This document shows positions 44,949-54,836 of a DNA stretch of 64,000 nt, piece by piece. The notes below the pieces were generated by a model. That model had not been told where the DNA came from. It ran no database searches and was given only the letters and a program-made list of their open reading frames with translations. The stretch comes from Paenibacillus graminis (GTDB taxonomy: Bacteria; Bacillota; Bacilli; Paenibacillales; Paenibacillaceae). Both the position numbers and the translations under genes were made by a program. How positions within the stretch are numbered: position 1 is the stretch's first letter; every line of letters starts with the position of its first letter. The stretch covers positions 4,154,001 to 4,218,000 of the forward strand of contig NZ_CP009287.1 of NCBI RefSeq assembly GCF_000758705.1, in the 5' to 3' direction.

Positions 44949-45767
44949 TTAACGCTTGAGGTTGACGACTTCCTGCAGCACTTCATCAGAGGTCGTGATA
45001 ATGCGGGAGTTGGCCTGGAACCCGCGCTGGGAAACAATCATTTCTGTAAACTCACTGGTCAGATCCACGTTGGACATTTCCAGCTGGCCGGCAACTATGG
45101 CTCCAGTTCCTTCTTCAGTATTGTTGGCTGTCGTTGGAGTTAGCGCTCCATCAGCGTTGGCATTCAGCGTCATCCGGTAAAGATTGCCGCCGATTTTTTC
45201 CAAGCCTTGCGGGTTACTTACCTTAGCTACCCCGATTTTGTTATCCGAATTAATGGTTCCGTCTGCTAACGTTTGTAAAACTGTGCCGTCACTGGAGATG
45301 GAGAATGCAGTTGTATCCTCACCCAATTGAATAGGATCACCGTCGGAATTAAGCACATGCAAACCATCAGAGGTCAGCAGGTTGCGTGCGGAGTCCACAT
45401 GAAAGTCACCGGCGCGGGTAAGGAATGGTGTCGCCTGCTCTTCATCGAGCTTCACCAGGAAAAATCCATCCCCATCAATACGCAGGTCAGTCGGATTATT
45501 GGTGGTCATGGCGCTGCCGGCCAAATGCATGGTGTCAATGGAGCCAATGCTGACTCCAAGCCCAATCTGCTTGGCGTTCACGCCGCCCTGGCCGCCATCC
45601 ACAGGAGCAGTAACCCCGGATACCGTCTGGCTCATAATATCCTTAAACATGACGCGTCCTGACTTGAAGCCGATGGTATTCACGTTCGCAATGTTGTTGC
45701 CGATTACGTCCAGTTTTGTCTGGAAACCGCGCATTCCGGATACCCCTGAGTACATAGATCTTAACAT
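44949..45767 (-). CDS. flgE: Flagellar hook protein FlgE
   Basis: FlgE polymerises into the hook. The 272-aa protein has the N-terminal rod/hook motif MLRSMYSGVSGMRGFQTKLD, VIGNNIANVNTIGFKSGRV and the C-terminal EMSNVDLTSEFTEMIVSQRG ending LQEVVNLKR. The length and sequence closely recall B. subtilis FlgE (264 aa). FlgG-type naming is possible because FlgE and FlgG are related, but position after flgD-fliK points to the hook gene. The SD is GGGAGGAAG. Confidence 0.95.
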   Translation of the reverse strand: MLRSMYSGVSGMRGFQTKLDVIGNNIANVNTIGFKSGRVMFKDIMSQTVSGVTAPVDGGQGGVNAKQIGLGVSIGSIDTMHLAGSAMTTNNPTDLRIDGDGFFLVKLDEEQATPFLTRAGDFHVDSARNLLTSDGLHVLNSDGDPIQLGEDTTAFSISSDGTVLQTLADGTINSDNKIGVAKVSNPQGLEKIGGNLYRMTLNANADGALTPTTANNTEEGTGAIVAGQLEMSNVDLTSEFTEMIVSQRGFQANSRIITTSDEVLQEVVNLKR

Positions 45768-45888
45768 TATTTGTCTTCCTCCCGGATGATGGAGTTCTTA
45801 GACTCCGAATTTGTCTGAAATGAAATTGAGCTATGGCCGCTTCAATCGGTCGGCAGCCATTCCGGCTCTCCAGTTAGGACCGGCCGGG

Positions 45889-46272
45889 TTAAGAAATAAT
45901 CACTGCACTGTCAATTTGTGTGAACACATTATCCTTCATGGAGTTGCCATCCATAGCAGTCACTACAGTGCGGTTAGCCACACTGACGATCAAAGCCATG
46001 TCCTTCATTAATATAAGTGATTCCTTGCTGCCTTTGGCTGCTGCTTTGTCCACTGCGGACGAGATTTGATCCAGCTGCCGGCTTCCAAGCTCGATTCCTC
46101 TTTGTTCCAGTCGTTTGGCCGCATGATGGCTGAACTTCAGCATATTCTTTTGCAGCACGCTCTCAAATGAAACTTCTGAATTCACAAGATTCTTGGAGCC
46201 TGCCGGCCGCTGAAGAGTTGACGGGTGTACGCTGGCAGGATACAGCTGGCCTATCGTAAGCCTGTCACTCAT
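45889..46272 (-). CDS. Flagellar operon protein, TIGR02530 family
   Basis: The 127-aa protein contains FSHHAAKRLEQRGIELGSRQ and LILMKDMALIVSVANRTVVT, which I recognise as the small TIGR02530-type protein found next to flgD/flgE in Firmicute flagellar loci. Its molecular role is not established. Its ATG overlaps the flgD stop by 4 nt (ATGA). A 121-nt gap separates it from flgE. Confidence 0.85.
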   Translation of the reverse strand: MSDRLTIGQLYPASVHPSTLQRPAGSKNLVNSEVSFESVLQKNMLKFSHHAAKRLEQRGIELGSRQLDQISSAVDKAAAKGSKESLILMKDMALIVSVANRTVVTAMDGNSMKDNVFTQIDSAVIIS

Positions 46273-46763
46273 GATCCCGTCCCGCCCTCCGCAGAACCTG
46301 TACTGGAATTCGCATTCTCTACGGGTGCAGCTGAATTCTGGATTTGCGTGACGTCCGTTAGCGCTATTTTTTCTTTGCCCACAACAGCGTACTGCACGCC
46401 ACTGCTGACAACGATAGAATCGACATTCCCCGATTTTGACTCTTTAGTCGTTGCATCCATCCAGGTAATATTTTTGCCAATCAGTCCCGATACCGCTCCA
46501 AGCGACTGATTCATCGCTGTCATTTGTGTTGAAATATTCATTAGTTGTTCTACCGAGGAGAACTGGGCCATCTGGGCGATAAATTCCTTGTCCTCCATAG
46601 GCTGCATTGGGTCCTGATTCTGCAGCTGGGTAATGAGGATCTTCAGGAACTGGTCCTTGCCGAGTGTTGAGTTTCCGGTAGTTTTTTTGGTGCTGTCCGG
46701 CGCAGAGTAATTCCACTGGTCCGGTGTTGAGATGGGAGTGGAGACTGGAGTACTTGATGCCAT
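46269..46763 (-). CDS. flgD: Flagellar hook-capping protein FlgD
   Basis: FlgD caps the growing hook and aids FlgE assembly. The 164-aa protein has the conserved N-terminal LGKDQFLKILITQLQNQDPM and FSSVEQLMNISTQM. It is short, as in B. subtilis, and lacks the large C-terminal FnIII/tudor part of enterobacterial FlgD. The SD is GCGAGGTGA. It follows fliK by 25 nt. Confidence 0.94.
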   Translation of the reverse strand: MASSTPVSTPISTPDQWNYSAPDSTKKTTGNSTLGKDQFLKILITQLQNQDPMQPMEDKEFIAQMAQFSSVEQLMNISTQMTAMNQSLGAVSGLIGKNITWMDATTKESKSGNVDSIVVSSGVQYAVVGKEKIALTDVTQIQNSAAPVENANSSTGSAEGGTGS

Positions 46764-46788
46764 TTTTGTTCACCTCGCTTGTTGTTTG

Positions 46789-48276
46789 TTATACCTTGGC
46801 TGAGAAACTTCCACCTTGCGGACGGCTATCCTGCTGCGTGCCCGCAACCCATTCTTTCCATTCACCGTTCAGCTCAGCGGCAAGTACCGCATCACTGATT
46901 TCCTCCGTGCGTTCTTTGGAACGTCTTTCCTGCTGCTGATTGCCTGAACCGGTTCCACGCCCCTGATGGCTTCCATTATACTGGGACTGCAGCGGTGTAT
47001 TGTTTTGGGTAACCTCCAATTTTTCAACCTGAAGGCCCTGTTGCTGTAATGCTGATCTGAGCTGGCTCATCTGCTGTTCCAGCATATCTTTGGCTCCGGC
47101 ATGCTCAGTTAAGAACTGGGCAACCAAATGGCCGTTTTGCATTGTGATTTTAACATCCACTTGTCCAAGATTCTCAGGGAACAATGTAATTGTCGCCTCA
47201 GCCACTCCGCCTTTTTTGACAATCTCCAGTTTACCTGTAATAAACGAGGTCATCTCACTTGCGAACTGATGTACAGGAACCGGTGGTGTCTCTGCCTTAA
47301 GCGGTGCGGTAATTCCGCCTCTTAATGACAGCTGCCCGGCAGTTACGATTTCATGGTCCTCTTCAGCCGGTTTTGCTCCAGGCAAAACTTCTGTTTCCGC
47401 TCCGTTCTTGGAAACGTCTGCTGTAAGAGCAACCTTAGCCAGCGGTGCAGCAACCGTATCTTCCGCAGTCTCTGCCGTTACTGTTGCAGCTGGAACCGCT
47501 GCGGTATTCTCAGTTGTCGCTGCAGCAGTTGGCTTGGAGCGGAGGTCTGACAAGACTGGTGTTTTTGCTTTTACCTCCACATTGGATTCCGTTTCGGACA
47601 CTGGTTTCAAAACTACTGGTGTGGTATCAGTACTGACAGCCGGTTTTGCCTTAGCTTTGTTGTCAGGAACTAACGTATCCGCCAGAATTGCCGTAAAATG
47701 ATTCAATAGGGTTATTCCCGCTGATGCTGTTTGTTCCTTCCCCTCTGCGGTTGCTTGCTGAACCAGGCCTACCAGACTGTTAAGCTCGTCCTGTACGGCA
47801 AAACGCAGCGTCTCCGGATTCTGGGCAAGTGGGGACAGCGTATCAGCAGGTGTACTTCCCGCAGTGGAGGTTCCCTCAGCAGGAGCGCTTCCCGATAATA
47901 GAGCAGATACCTGGAGCAGCCATCCTTGAAGGGCAGCCATCAGTGCAGGATCACTGCTAATGTCTTCATCCAGCTTCTCGAGATCTTCCGTAAGTCCCTG
48001 CAGCAGCTCGGCGCTTTTGGCTGTATCATCGGTGCCTGTTTCTTCACCAGCTGCTTGTACGGCGTTCATTAGACCTTGCAGCAGTGAAGCCAAATTCCCC
48101 AGCACCGCCGGTGCTGCTGTTTCTGTGGTCTGTACTGCACCCAGGGTCTGAACAAGAGTCTGGGCAAAAGGTGCGGCTGATGCTGTTCCAGCGGCTGTAC
48201 CCGCGCCTGCAGTTGTAGAAGTCCCTGCGGCAGCGGCTTTATTCCCGCCACTCATTGATGGAACGACTAAACTCAT
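46789..48276 (-). CDS. fliK: Flagellar hook-length control protein FliK
   Basis: FliK measures hook length and triggers the FlhB specificity switch. The 495-aa protein is Ala/Thr/Ser-rich and low complexity over its first 330 residues. The C-terminal Flg_hook domain (about 345-440) shows TLFPENLGQVDVKITMQNG and MLEQQMSQLRSALQQQGL. A strong SD (GGAGAGGAGGTGA) precedes the ATG. It lies between motE and flgD. Confidence 0.93.
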   Translation of the reverse strand: MSLVVPSMSGGNKAAAAGTSTTAGAGTAAGTASAAPFAQTLVQTLGAVQTTETAAPAVLGNLASLLQGLMNAVQAAGEETGTDDTAKSAELLQGLTEDLEKLDEDISSDPALMAALQGWLLQVSALLSGSAPAEGTSTAGSTPADTLSPLAQNPETLRFAVQDELNSLVGLVQQATAEGKEQTASAGITLLNHFTAILADTLVPDNKAKAKPAVSTDTTPVVLKPVSETESNVEVKAKTPVLSDLRSKPTAAATTENTAAVPAATVTAETAEDTVAAPLAKVALTADVSKNGAETEVLPGAKPAEEDHEIVTAGQLSLRGGITAPLKAETPPVPVHQFASEMTSFITGKLEIVKKGGVAEATITLFPENLGQVDVKITMQNGHLVAQFLTEHAGAKDMLEQQMSQLRSALQQQGLQVEKLEVTQNNTPLQSQYNGSHQGRGTGSGNQQQERRSKERTEEISDAVLAAELNGEWKEWVAGTQQDSRPQGGSFSAKV

Positions 48277-48297
48277 TTTTTCACCTCCTCTCCAGTG

Positions 48298-49239
48298 TTA
48301 TTTCCCGCCCATCAGCCGGTTTACAACCTTGGCTGTCTGAGCACTGTCATTCTTGGTCATCTCCCCCAGAATTGAAGAGCGGACAGTGTCACTAACCGTA
48401 TTAAGAATCGTGATCACTTTGTCCGGGCTGATCTTGTACATCGAGCCCAGCAGTGTTGCCGCATCAGCAGCAGGCATGCTGGTAAATGTCTGGTTCAGCT
48501 TCTCTTTATCCAGGTTATTTGTGGCTGTGGCTTTTGTAGAAGCTCCCGCATCCTGCTTCAGTCTGGATTGAAGGGCTGCAATAGCCATATCGGTTGAATT
48601 TGTAGTTTCTTTTAGCTTAATGGAGACATCCGCAGCTTTTTTGGGATCCATTTTTTCTAAAATAGCTGTTTTGCTGGCATTATTCATCACACTGAAAATC
48701 TGCACCATTTCATCGGTGGTCAAATTCTCCAGGATTGGCGCAGCTTTGGAGGCCTTCATCCCCGCATACAGCTTGGCCAGATCTTTCACCTGCTTCACAT
48801 AGGGGTCGTCCGTATCTCCTGTACCTGCTTCTGCAGCTGCAGCTTCTTCCTTTATACTGTCAATCTGCTTCTGCAGCGCTTCAGCTTTTGTTGCCTGAGC
48901 CGCAGTATCTTCGTTCGCCTTCTTAAGCTGCTCGCTTTGTGCCGCAAGCTGAGACTTAAGCTCCTTGATCGTCTTATCAGAGCTTGCTGCCTGCTCTTTA
49001 GCCTGCTCTTTCGGATCGGGTGCTTCATCAGCAGATTGCGGCGGGTCAGGTACCCACTTCTCCACCACAGGAATCTTGTTCGCAATTGCCAGAACGTTGT
49101 TGCGGATATCCATATTAAACAGAGTTAACAATACCCCAAGCAGGACAAGTGTAAAAATGATCGGTATCATCAAAAACAAAAACCGTTCAAATTTACTTGC
49201 TGACCCTTCAGTTTCAAATTCCATTTCATTGTTAGCCAC
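48298..49239 (-). CDS. ylxF: MotE-like protein (YlxF), MgtE_N domain
   Basis: YlxF/MotE proteins are membrane-anchored proteins of Gram-positive flagellar operons; MotE in alphaproteobacteria is a motor chaperone. The 313-aa product has one transmembrane helix (about 21-44), an Ala/Lys/Glu coiled coil (about 70-140) and MgtE-N-type helical repeats (SKAAPILENLTTDEMVQIF, ASKTAILEKMDPKKAADVSI). The start is GTG at 49239 with AGGAGG 10 nt upstream. It follows fliJ by 18 nt. Confidence 0.88.
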   Translation of the reverse strand: MANNEMEFETEGSASKFERFLFLMIPIIFTLVLLGVLLTLFNMDIRNNVLAIANKIPVVEKWVPDPPQSADEAPDPKEQAKEQAASSDKTIKELKSQLAAQSEQLKKANEDTAAQATKAEALQKQIDSIKEEAAAAEAGTGDTDDPYVKQVKDLAKLYAGMKASKAAPILENLTTDEMVQIFSVMNNASKTAILEKMDPKKAADVSIKLKETTNSTDMAIAALQSRLKQDAGASTKATATNNLDKEKLNQTFTSMPAADAATLLGSMYKISPDKVITILNTVSDTVRSSILGEMTKNDSAQTAKVVNRLMGGK

Positions 49240-49257
49240 TAGCGGAAACCTCCTGGG

Positions 49258-49701
49258 TTAGAGGGATTTCATCGCGAAGCGGACGGTAGCCATCTCATCC
49301 AGTTCGTTTTGTTCCCGTAAAATCATACTTTGCTGAAAAGCGGTCTGGGCCTTGTCTTTAGCCTTCAGCCACACCTTTTCATCCAGCACTTTCGTGCTGA
49401 GATGATCCTGCTTATGCTGAACTTCAATATGCGCACGGCTGATATCCGAGTGTTTACGCGCAATGCAGTGGTCCAGATAATCGACATAATCCTGCATCTC
49501 GCGCAGCTTAGACATCGGTGTTTTTTGTTCAGCCGCATGCTGCAGTGCCAGCATCAGCTCGCGGCGTTGCTCCAACAAGTCTTGAAGTTTTCTTTCCTGG
49601 GCTTGAAGTTCTCCGAGGGCGCTTGAGAGCATCCACTCTGCCTGCGTTTTTTCATTTGCTTTCAAGTCCACAACTTTTTGAAAAGTATAATGAAATCTCA
49701 T
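49258..49701 (-). CDS. fliJ: Flagellar export chaperone FliJ
   Basis: FliJ is the coiled-coil stalk of the FliHIJ export ATPase. The 147-aa, almost fully helical protein starts MRFHYTFQKVVDLKANEKTQ and has a central ELQAQERKLQDLLEQRREL coil. I use ATG 49701 with AAGGAG 10 nt upstream. It lies 6 nt after fliI. Confidence 0.93.
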   Translation of the reverse strand: MRFHYTFQKVVDLKANEKTQAEWMLSSALGELQAQERKLQDLLEQRRELMLALQHAAEQKTPMSKLREMQDYVDYLDHCIARKHSDISRAHIEVQHKQDHLSTKVLDEKVWLKAKDKAQTAFQQSMILREQNELDEMATVRFAMKSL

Positions 49702-49707
49702 GATCAA

Positions 49708-51021
49708 TCAACTCCTTGAGAACTGGGAAATTAAAGACTCTTGGACTTCGGCCAGCGTGACCTTTTCGTTTACCTTTTGCTTGGTAAAATTCCATATGCT
49801 ATCAATATAATGTATGGATTCATCGATCTGGGCATTTGAGCCTCTTTGGTAGGCACCAATGTTGATTAAATCTTCCGAATCCTTGTATACAGCCATGAGC
49901 CGCTTCACGTTCTCAGCCGCAGCAATCTGTTCCTCGGGAGCTATATCTTTCATGACGCGGCTGATGCTGGAGAGAACATCAATGGCTGGAAAATGTCCCT
50001 TATTGGCAATATTCCGGTTCAGCACAATATGCCCATCCAGGATTCCGCGCACTGCGTCAGCAATCGGCTCATTCATATCGTCACCGTCCACGAGCACTGT
50101 GTAAAAAGCGGTAATGGATCCGGCTGGTCCCGTCCCTGCCCTCTCCAGCAGTTTTGGAAGGCTGGCGAACACAGAAGGAGTATACCCTCTCATTGCCGGC
50201 GGTTCCCCCACTGCAAGTCCCACCTCACGCTGCGCCATTGCATAGCGGGTTACTGAATCCATCATCAGCATGACATTCAAGCCCCGGTCGCGAAAGTATT
50301 CGGCGATCGTTGTGGCAATGAGCGCGCCTTTAATGCGGATAAGCGCCGGCTGGTCAGAGGTAGCGACAACAACGACGGACCGTTGCAGCCCTTCCGGACC
50401 GAGATCGCGTTCAATGAAGTCCAGCACCTCTCTGCCCCGTTCACCAATCAAAGCAATCACATTCACATCTGCAGAAGTATTGCGGGCGATCATGCCCATC
50501 AATGTGCTCTTACCGACTCCTGATCCCGCAAAGATACCCACACGCTGGCCTTTGCCTATGGTGAGTAATCCGTCGATGGCTCTGACTCCAATGCTAATCG
50601 GCTCATGCACCCTGGGGCGGTTCAGCGGATTGGATGGAATGTTGAACGTTGAACTGTGCGGCATGCGCGCCGGAATGAGCGAGCCGTCAAGCGGCTGTCC
50701 CAACCCGTCAAGAACTTTGCCGAGCAGCTCCGAGCCCACCTGTACACTTAGAGGTTTGCCTGTCCCCACAACATCACAGCCCGGTCCTATGGCTTGCAGC
50801 TCACCTAACGGCATCAGCAGTACCTTATTGTCGCGAAATCCTACAACTTCAGCCTGCAGCGGCTTGTTGCCTTTGGCCGGATAGATATAACATACATCAC
50901 CGATACTCGCATCCGGACCTTCCGACTCTACCATCAGCCCGATCACCTGAGTAACTTTGCCATTGATTCTGACCGGGTCAAAATTACGCAGCTGCTCCTT
51001 ATACCGTCCGCTGTCAAGCAT
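49708..51021 (-). CDS. fliI: Flagellum-specific export ATPase FliI
   Basis: FliI is the F1-beta-like ATPase of flagellar export. The 437-aa protein has Walker A FAGSGVGKSTLMG, IALIGERGREVLDFIE, and the Walker B region LNVMLMMDSVTRYAMAQREV. I use ATG 51021, which overlaps the fliH stop by 8 nt (ATGCTTGA), rather than an earlier in-frame start inside fliH. Confidence 0.97.
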   Translation of the reverse strand: MLDSGRYKEQLRNFDPVRINGKVTQVIGLMVESEGPDASIGDVCYIYPAKGNKPLQAEVVGFRDNKVLLMPLGELQAIGPGCDVVGTGKPLSVQVGSELLGKVLDGLGQPLDGSLIPARMPHSSTFNIPSNPLNRPRVHEPISIGVRAIDGLLTIGKGQRVGIFAGSGVGKSTLMGMIARNTSADVNVIALIGERGREVLDFIERDLGPEGLQRSVVVVATSDQPALIRIKGALIATTIAEYFRDRGLNVMLMMDSVTRYAMAQREVGLAVGEPPAMRGYTPSVFASLPKLLERAGTGPAGSITAFYTVLVDGDDMNEPIADAVRGILDGHIVLNRNIANKGHFPAIDVLSSISRVMKDIAPEEQIAAAENVKRLMAVYKDSEDLINIGAYQRGSNAQIDESIHYIDSIWNFTKQKVNEKVTLAEVQESLISQFSRS

Positions 51022-51865
51022 CGTCTTCCCCATTTCTGTTCTCATCGGTATCCAGTGCTATCCGGATCAGCTCTTTTTTGATTTCGGCAAGCTGTGTATC
51101 TATGCGTGCATCAATACTCCCAAAAGAAGATCGGATGACACAGCCGTGATCCCTTACAGTTGAGTCAGGCAGAATTTGCAGCTCCGCCTGAGAATCTACT
51201 GCCAGTGCCAGTTCTTCCCTGGCTGCATTGACAAAGGAGAACTGTGCCGGGGACACACATAGCGAAATCAGTCCCTGCTCGCGTTTGCGGGCAAGATTCT
51301 TGCGAATCAGATCCATAGCAAATTGCGGCTCCACGGTCAGCTGCTTGTCCACAATTTTCTCGGCAATACCACAGCTAAGCTCTACCAGAAAAGGCTCAGC
51401 CTCTTGAATAATAACTTCTTTGGCCCGATAGGCCTCCTGGAGAACCTGTCTTGCTTCCTCCATCATCTCGGCCATTTTCTGCGACATTTCCAGTTCAGCC
51501 TGGGCCTGTCCTTCCTGGTATCCCTGTTGATAGGCTTCCGATTTGACGGCCTCGACAAGATGCTCATCCTGTTCCCTGCGCTGCCGCCACCACTCTTCAG
51601 CCTCTGTCCGTGCCGATTCTACAATATTCTCAGCTTCCTGTGCCGCGTCTCGGACCTGTCCTTCGGCAAACTCCTGTGCATCCTTCAGCATTTGCTTGCG
51701 GGCCTGTTCCGCCTCTTCCCTGGCAGAATCCTGAATGTGCACCTCGCCTGCCGCTTGATCCGAAGCAGTCGACTCCTCGGTCAGGCCTGCATGCTGCCTG
51801 GCTTGTTCCAGCCGTTTCAGAACATCAACCGGAACATACTGTGAATGTTTGATCAGCCTAGACAA
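51014..51865 (-). CDS. fliH: Flagellar export stator protein FliH
   Basis: FliH regulates FliI and links it to the C ring. The 283-aa protein is Glu/Gln/Ala-rich with long coiled coil (about 40-175) and a C-terminal FliH domain (IAEKIVDKQLTVEPQFAMDL). I place the start at TTG 51865, which overlaps the fliG stop by 8 nt (TTGTCTAG) with GGAGGAG about 9-11 nt upstream. An upstream ATG would sit directly on that SD. Confidence 0.92.
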   Translation of the reverse strand: MSRLIKHSQYVPVDVLKRLEQARQHAGLTEESTASDQAAGEVHIQDSAREEAEQARKQMLKDAQEFAEGQVRDAAQEAENIVESARTEAEEWWRQRREQDEHLVEAVKSEAYQQGYQEGQAQAELEMSQKMAEMMEEARQVLQEAYRAKEVIIQEAEPFLVELSCGIAEKIVDKQLTVEPQFAMDLIRKNLARKREQGLISLCVSPAQFSFVNAAREELALAVDSQAELQILPDSTVRDHGCVIRSSFGSIDARIDTQLAEIKKELIRIALDTDENRNGEDDA

Positions 51866-52874
51866 TGATGTCATCTCCTCCGCCACGGGCGATGATAATT
51901 TCACCTGATTCTTCGAGTCTGCGGATCGTTCCTACGATGCGTGTCTGAGCTTCCTCGACATCACGCAGCCGTACCGGACCCATATATTCCATTTCTTCGC
52001 GGAAGGTTTCGGCCATCCGCTTCGACATGTTGCGGAAAATAACGTCCCGCACTTCCTCGCTGGCCACCTTGAGCGCCAGCTGCAAATCGGCATTTTCGAT
52101 ATCGCGGATAATCCGCTGGATCGAACGGTTGTCCACGTTGACGATATCTTCGAAGACGAACATCCGTTTTTTGATTTCTTCCGCAAGTTCCGGGTCCTGA
52201 ATTTCCAGGGAATCGAGAATCGTGCGCTCTGTACCACGGTCAACACCGTTCAGAATCTGCACAATCGACTCGATGCCGCCGGCATTCGTGTAATCCTGAG
52301 TTACTGTAGCAGAAAGCTTCTGCTCCAGCACCCGTTCAATTTGAGTAACTACCTCTGGTGAGGTGCTGTCCATAATTGCAATTCTTCTGGCTACTTCAGC
52401 CTGTTTCTCCTGTGGAAGCGAGGATAGGATGGATGCCGCCTGTTCAAATTGCAGATAAGACAAGACCAGAGCTATGGTCTGTACATTTTCATTCTGGATA
52501 AAGTTCAAAATCTGATTAGGATCTGCTTTACGGGCAAAATCGAATGGCCGTACCTGCAGAGTTGCCGTCAAGCGGTTGATGACCTCCATCGCCTTGCTTG
52601 AACCGAGCGCTTTCTCCAGAATTTCTTTGGCGTAATTGATACCGCCTTGTGAGATATATTCCTGTGCGAGGCAAATTTGGTGAAATTCAGCCATAATGGA
52701 CTCTTTTTCCGCACTGTCTACTTTACGGACATTGGCGATTTCCAGAGTCAGCTGTTCAATTTCCTCGTCCCTTAGATGTTTGAATATTTGCGCCGATACC
52801 TCGGGCCCTAGTGTGATTAGCAGGATAGCCGCCTTTTGACGGCCGCTAAGCACCTGCTGAGTGGCCTTTGCCAT
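51858..52874 (-). CDS. fliG: Flagellar motor switch protein FliG
   Basis: FliG transmits stator torque to the rotor and binds the MS ring. The 338-aa protein shows KAAILLITLGPEVSAQIFKH, the EHPQ-like region (LSYLQFEQAASILSSLPQEK) and the C-terminal torque helix region with charged residues (MAETFREEMEYMGPVRLRDV). I use ATG 52874 with AGAGGTGA upstream; the SD overlaps the fliF stop. Confidence 0.97.
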   Translation of the reverse strand: MAKATQQVLSGRQKAAILLITLGPEVSAQIFKHLRDEEIEQLTLEIANVRKVDSAEKESIMAEFHQICLAQEYISQGGINYAKEILEKALGSSKAMEVINRLTATLQVRPFDFARKADPNQILNFIQNENVQTIALVLSYLQFEQAASILSSLPQEKQAEVARRIAIMDSTSPEVVTQIERVLEQKLSATVTQDYTNAGGIESIVQILNGVDRGTERTILDSLEIQDPELAEEIKKRMFVFEDIVNVDNRSIQRIIRDIENADLQLALKVASEEVRDVIFRNMSKRMAETFREEMEYMGPVRLRDVEEAQTRIVGTIRRLEESGEIIIARGGGDDIIV

Positions 52875-52878
52875 TAGT

Positions 52879-54465
52879 TCACCTCTGTTCATCTGCTAGC
52901 CATGTACGCAGCAGATTTACGAATTCATCCGGCTTCTTCTTGGCCAGACTTTCCAGTTGCTTGCGAACCTGACTTTCGTTCGTCATGCTATCCATATTAA
53001 TGGACGGGAACTCTGTAGGAACCTGAAGCGGAATATCTTCTTCCACCTCTTCTTCCTGCTTCTTGCGGCTGCGGTAGATCATGTATCCAACGCCTGCCCC
53101 AACCAGCAAGGCAGCTGCAGCAATTGCCCAGATCATCCACGTTGCAAGCCCGCCTGAGGCCGCATTTGCATCCGTACTTCCAAATTGTTGGGAGTATACC
53201 GAAACTTTTTTGGCTAAGTCCGCGTCTGTATAAGTGACACCTGAATCGGCCAGAGAAGCGCGTACGATATTCACCAAAATGTTCTGAATTGCTGCTGATG
53301 TAGTGTCATCTAAAGAATTTTGTCCGGTAGGTGGTTCAACAGCAACGTTTATGGTTAAATCTTTAACAGAGTAAGGACTTGCAATAATATCTTTAGTGAT
53401 ATGGTTCACTTCAAAGTTTCTTGTCTCCGAAGACTCCTCAGATGAAGAAGTTCCCGAGCCCGTATCCGATGGATAACCCGCAACATCTTGCGAGCCTGTA
53501 CCTGCAACTCCTCCGGTAGTGTTTCCCTGACCTGAATAGGTATTGCTGATAATCTGCGAGCTGATCTCAATCCCTTTCATATTTTCCGCATCTACCGGTG
53601 TGACCAGTTTCTCCTGGCGATTCTCTTTGTCAAAATTCAACTGTGAGAAGACCAGAACGTCAACTTTATCCGGACCTGTGAGCGTACTAAGGAATTGTTT
53701 CACATTCTTTTTAACTTCCTCCTCAAATTTCTTTTTGAGGGCAAAGTTTTCTTCAACCTGGCTGGAAACTCCTGCTTGACCGCCCTTGGCTGTCGGCATT
53801 AACTCGACTTCATTATTGGCAATCGTAATGTTGTCGAGCGGAAGATTCGGAACTGCGGTCTTTACTAGGTTGAAATAACCATCAATATTGTCTTGTGTAG
53901 GTCTAAAGCCAGGATCGAAGCTAAGCACAACCGAAGCTGAAGCCCGTTCCTGATCTTCCTGTGAGGCAAATACGGTTTCCTTAGGCAGATTGATCAGGAC
54001 CTTGGCATCCTTGATCCCCTGCATCCGTCTCATAAGCTGCTCTACTTCACCATTCAATGCATTGTTATACTTAACATTGAATTCGCTGTCTGTAGTACCA
54101 ATCATCGACGAGGACTCGTCGAAGACTTTATAACCGATGGAACCGCCTTGTACAATCCCTTGCGAGCCAATATCCACTTTGACGCGGGCCGCATCCGTAC
54201 TTGGCACGGAGATGCTTTTTCCATCCGGACTCAAGTGGTAAGAAACTCCAGCAGAGTCCAAGTACTTCATTACACCGGCTGAATCGGTACTGTCCAAATC
54301 CTGAAATGCCACTTCGTATTCCGTTTTCGATAATTGCATCGTCAAAACCACGATTATGATTATGATGATAAACAAGGTAGAGAAAAATAGTATTTTCTGT
54401 TTACCGCTGAATCTGTTCCAATACTGGGTCACCTTCTCCCGGTACTGGGCAAATCTTTCATTCAC
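52879..54465 (-). CDS. fliF: Flagellar MS-ring protein FliF
   Basis: FliF forms the MS ring, the base of the flagellum. The 528-aa protein has two transmembrane helices (about 25-43 and 446-468), the ring-building domain (LDSTDSAGVMKYLDSAGVSY; ALNGEVEQLMRRMQGIKDAK) and a C-terminal FliG-binding tail. The start is GTG at 54465 behind GGGGTGAC. Confidence 0.97.
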   Translation of the reverse strand: MNERFAQYREKVTQYWNRFSGKQKILFFSTLFIIIIIIVVLTMQLSKTEYEVAFQDLDSTDSAGVMKYLDSAGVSYHLSPDGKSISVPSTDAARVKVDIGSQGIVQGGSIGYKVFDESSSMIGTTDSEFNVKYNNALNGEVEQLMRRMQGIKDAKVLINLPKETVFASQEDQERASASVVLSFDPGFRPTQDNIDGYFNLVKTAVPNLPLDNITIANNEVELMPTAKGGQAGVSSQVEENFALKKKFEEEVKKNVKQFLSTLTGPDKVDVLVFSQLNFDKENRQEKLVTPVDAENMKGIEISSQIISNTYSGQGNTTGGVAGTGSQDVAGYPSDTGSGTSSSEESSETRNFEVNHITKDIIASPYSVKDLTINVAVEPPTGQNSLDDTTSAAIQNILVNIVRASLADSGVTYTDADLAKKVSVYSQQFGSTDANAASGGLATWMIWAIAAAALLVGAGVGYMIYRSRKKQEEEVEEDIPLQVPTEFPSINMDSMTNESQVRKQLESLAKKKPDEFVNLLRTWLADEQR

Positions 54466-54499
54466 AGTGTCACCCCATCCGAAACTAAGCTAGGATTAT

Positions 54500-54808
54500 T
54501 TAGATTTGAGTTCTCATAATTTCCTGATAGGCTTCAATTACTTTGTTCCGGACTTGTGTAGTCAACTGCAAACTCAGCAATGCCTGTTGGGAAGAAATCA
54601 TAGCTTCATCAATATTGACCTCACCCAGGACGAACTTGTTACTCATATCTTTTGCCTGCTGTTCTTGATTTGCCACCTGCTCCAAAGCATTCTGTAAATA
54701 AGCGCTAAAGTTCTGTCCCGAACCTTCTGCGGGCAATGACTCAGCGGCTGATGTTTTCATGGAGAGCGGCTTAATAGCCTGCGCACCAATGCTTAAATTC
54801 TGTATCAA
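54500..54808 (-). CDS. fliE: Flagellar hook-basal body protein FliE
   Basis: FliE joins the MS ring to the rod. The 102-aa protein has the family's C-terminal helical motif GEVNIDEAMISSQQALLSLQ and TTQVRNKVIEAYQEIMRTQI. The start is TTG at 54808 with GGGAGGG about 8 nt upstream. It follows flgC by 28 nt. Confidence 0.95.
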   Translation of the reverse strand: MIQNLSIGAQAIKPLSMKTSAAESLPAEGSGQNFSAYLQNALEQVANQEQQAKDMSNKFVLGEVNIDEAMISSQQALLSLQLTTQVRNKVIEAYQEIMRTQI

Positions 54809-54836
54809 CAGATTCCCTCCCGGTTTGCACTAGATT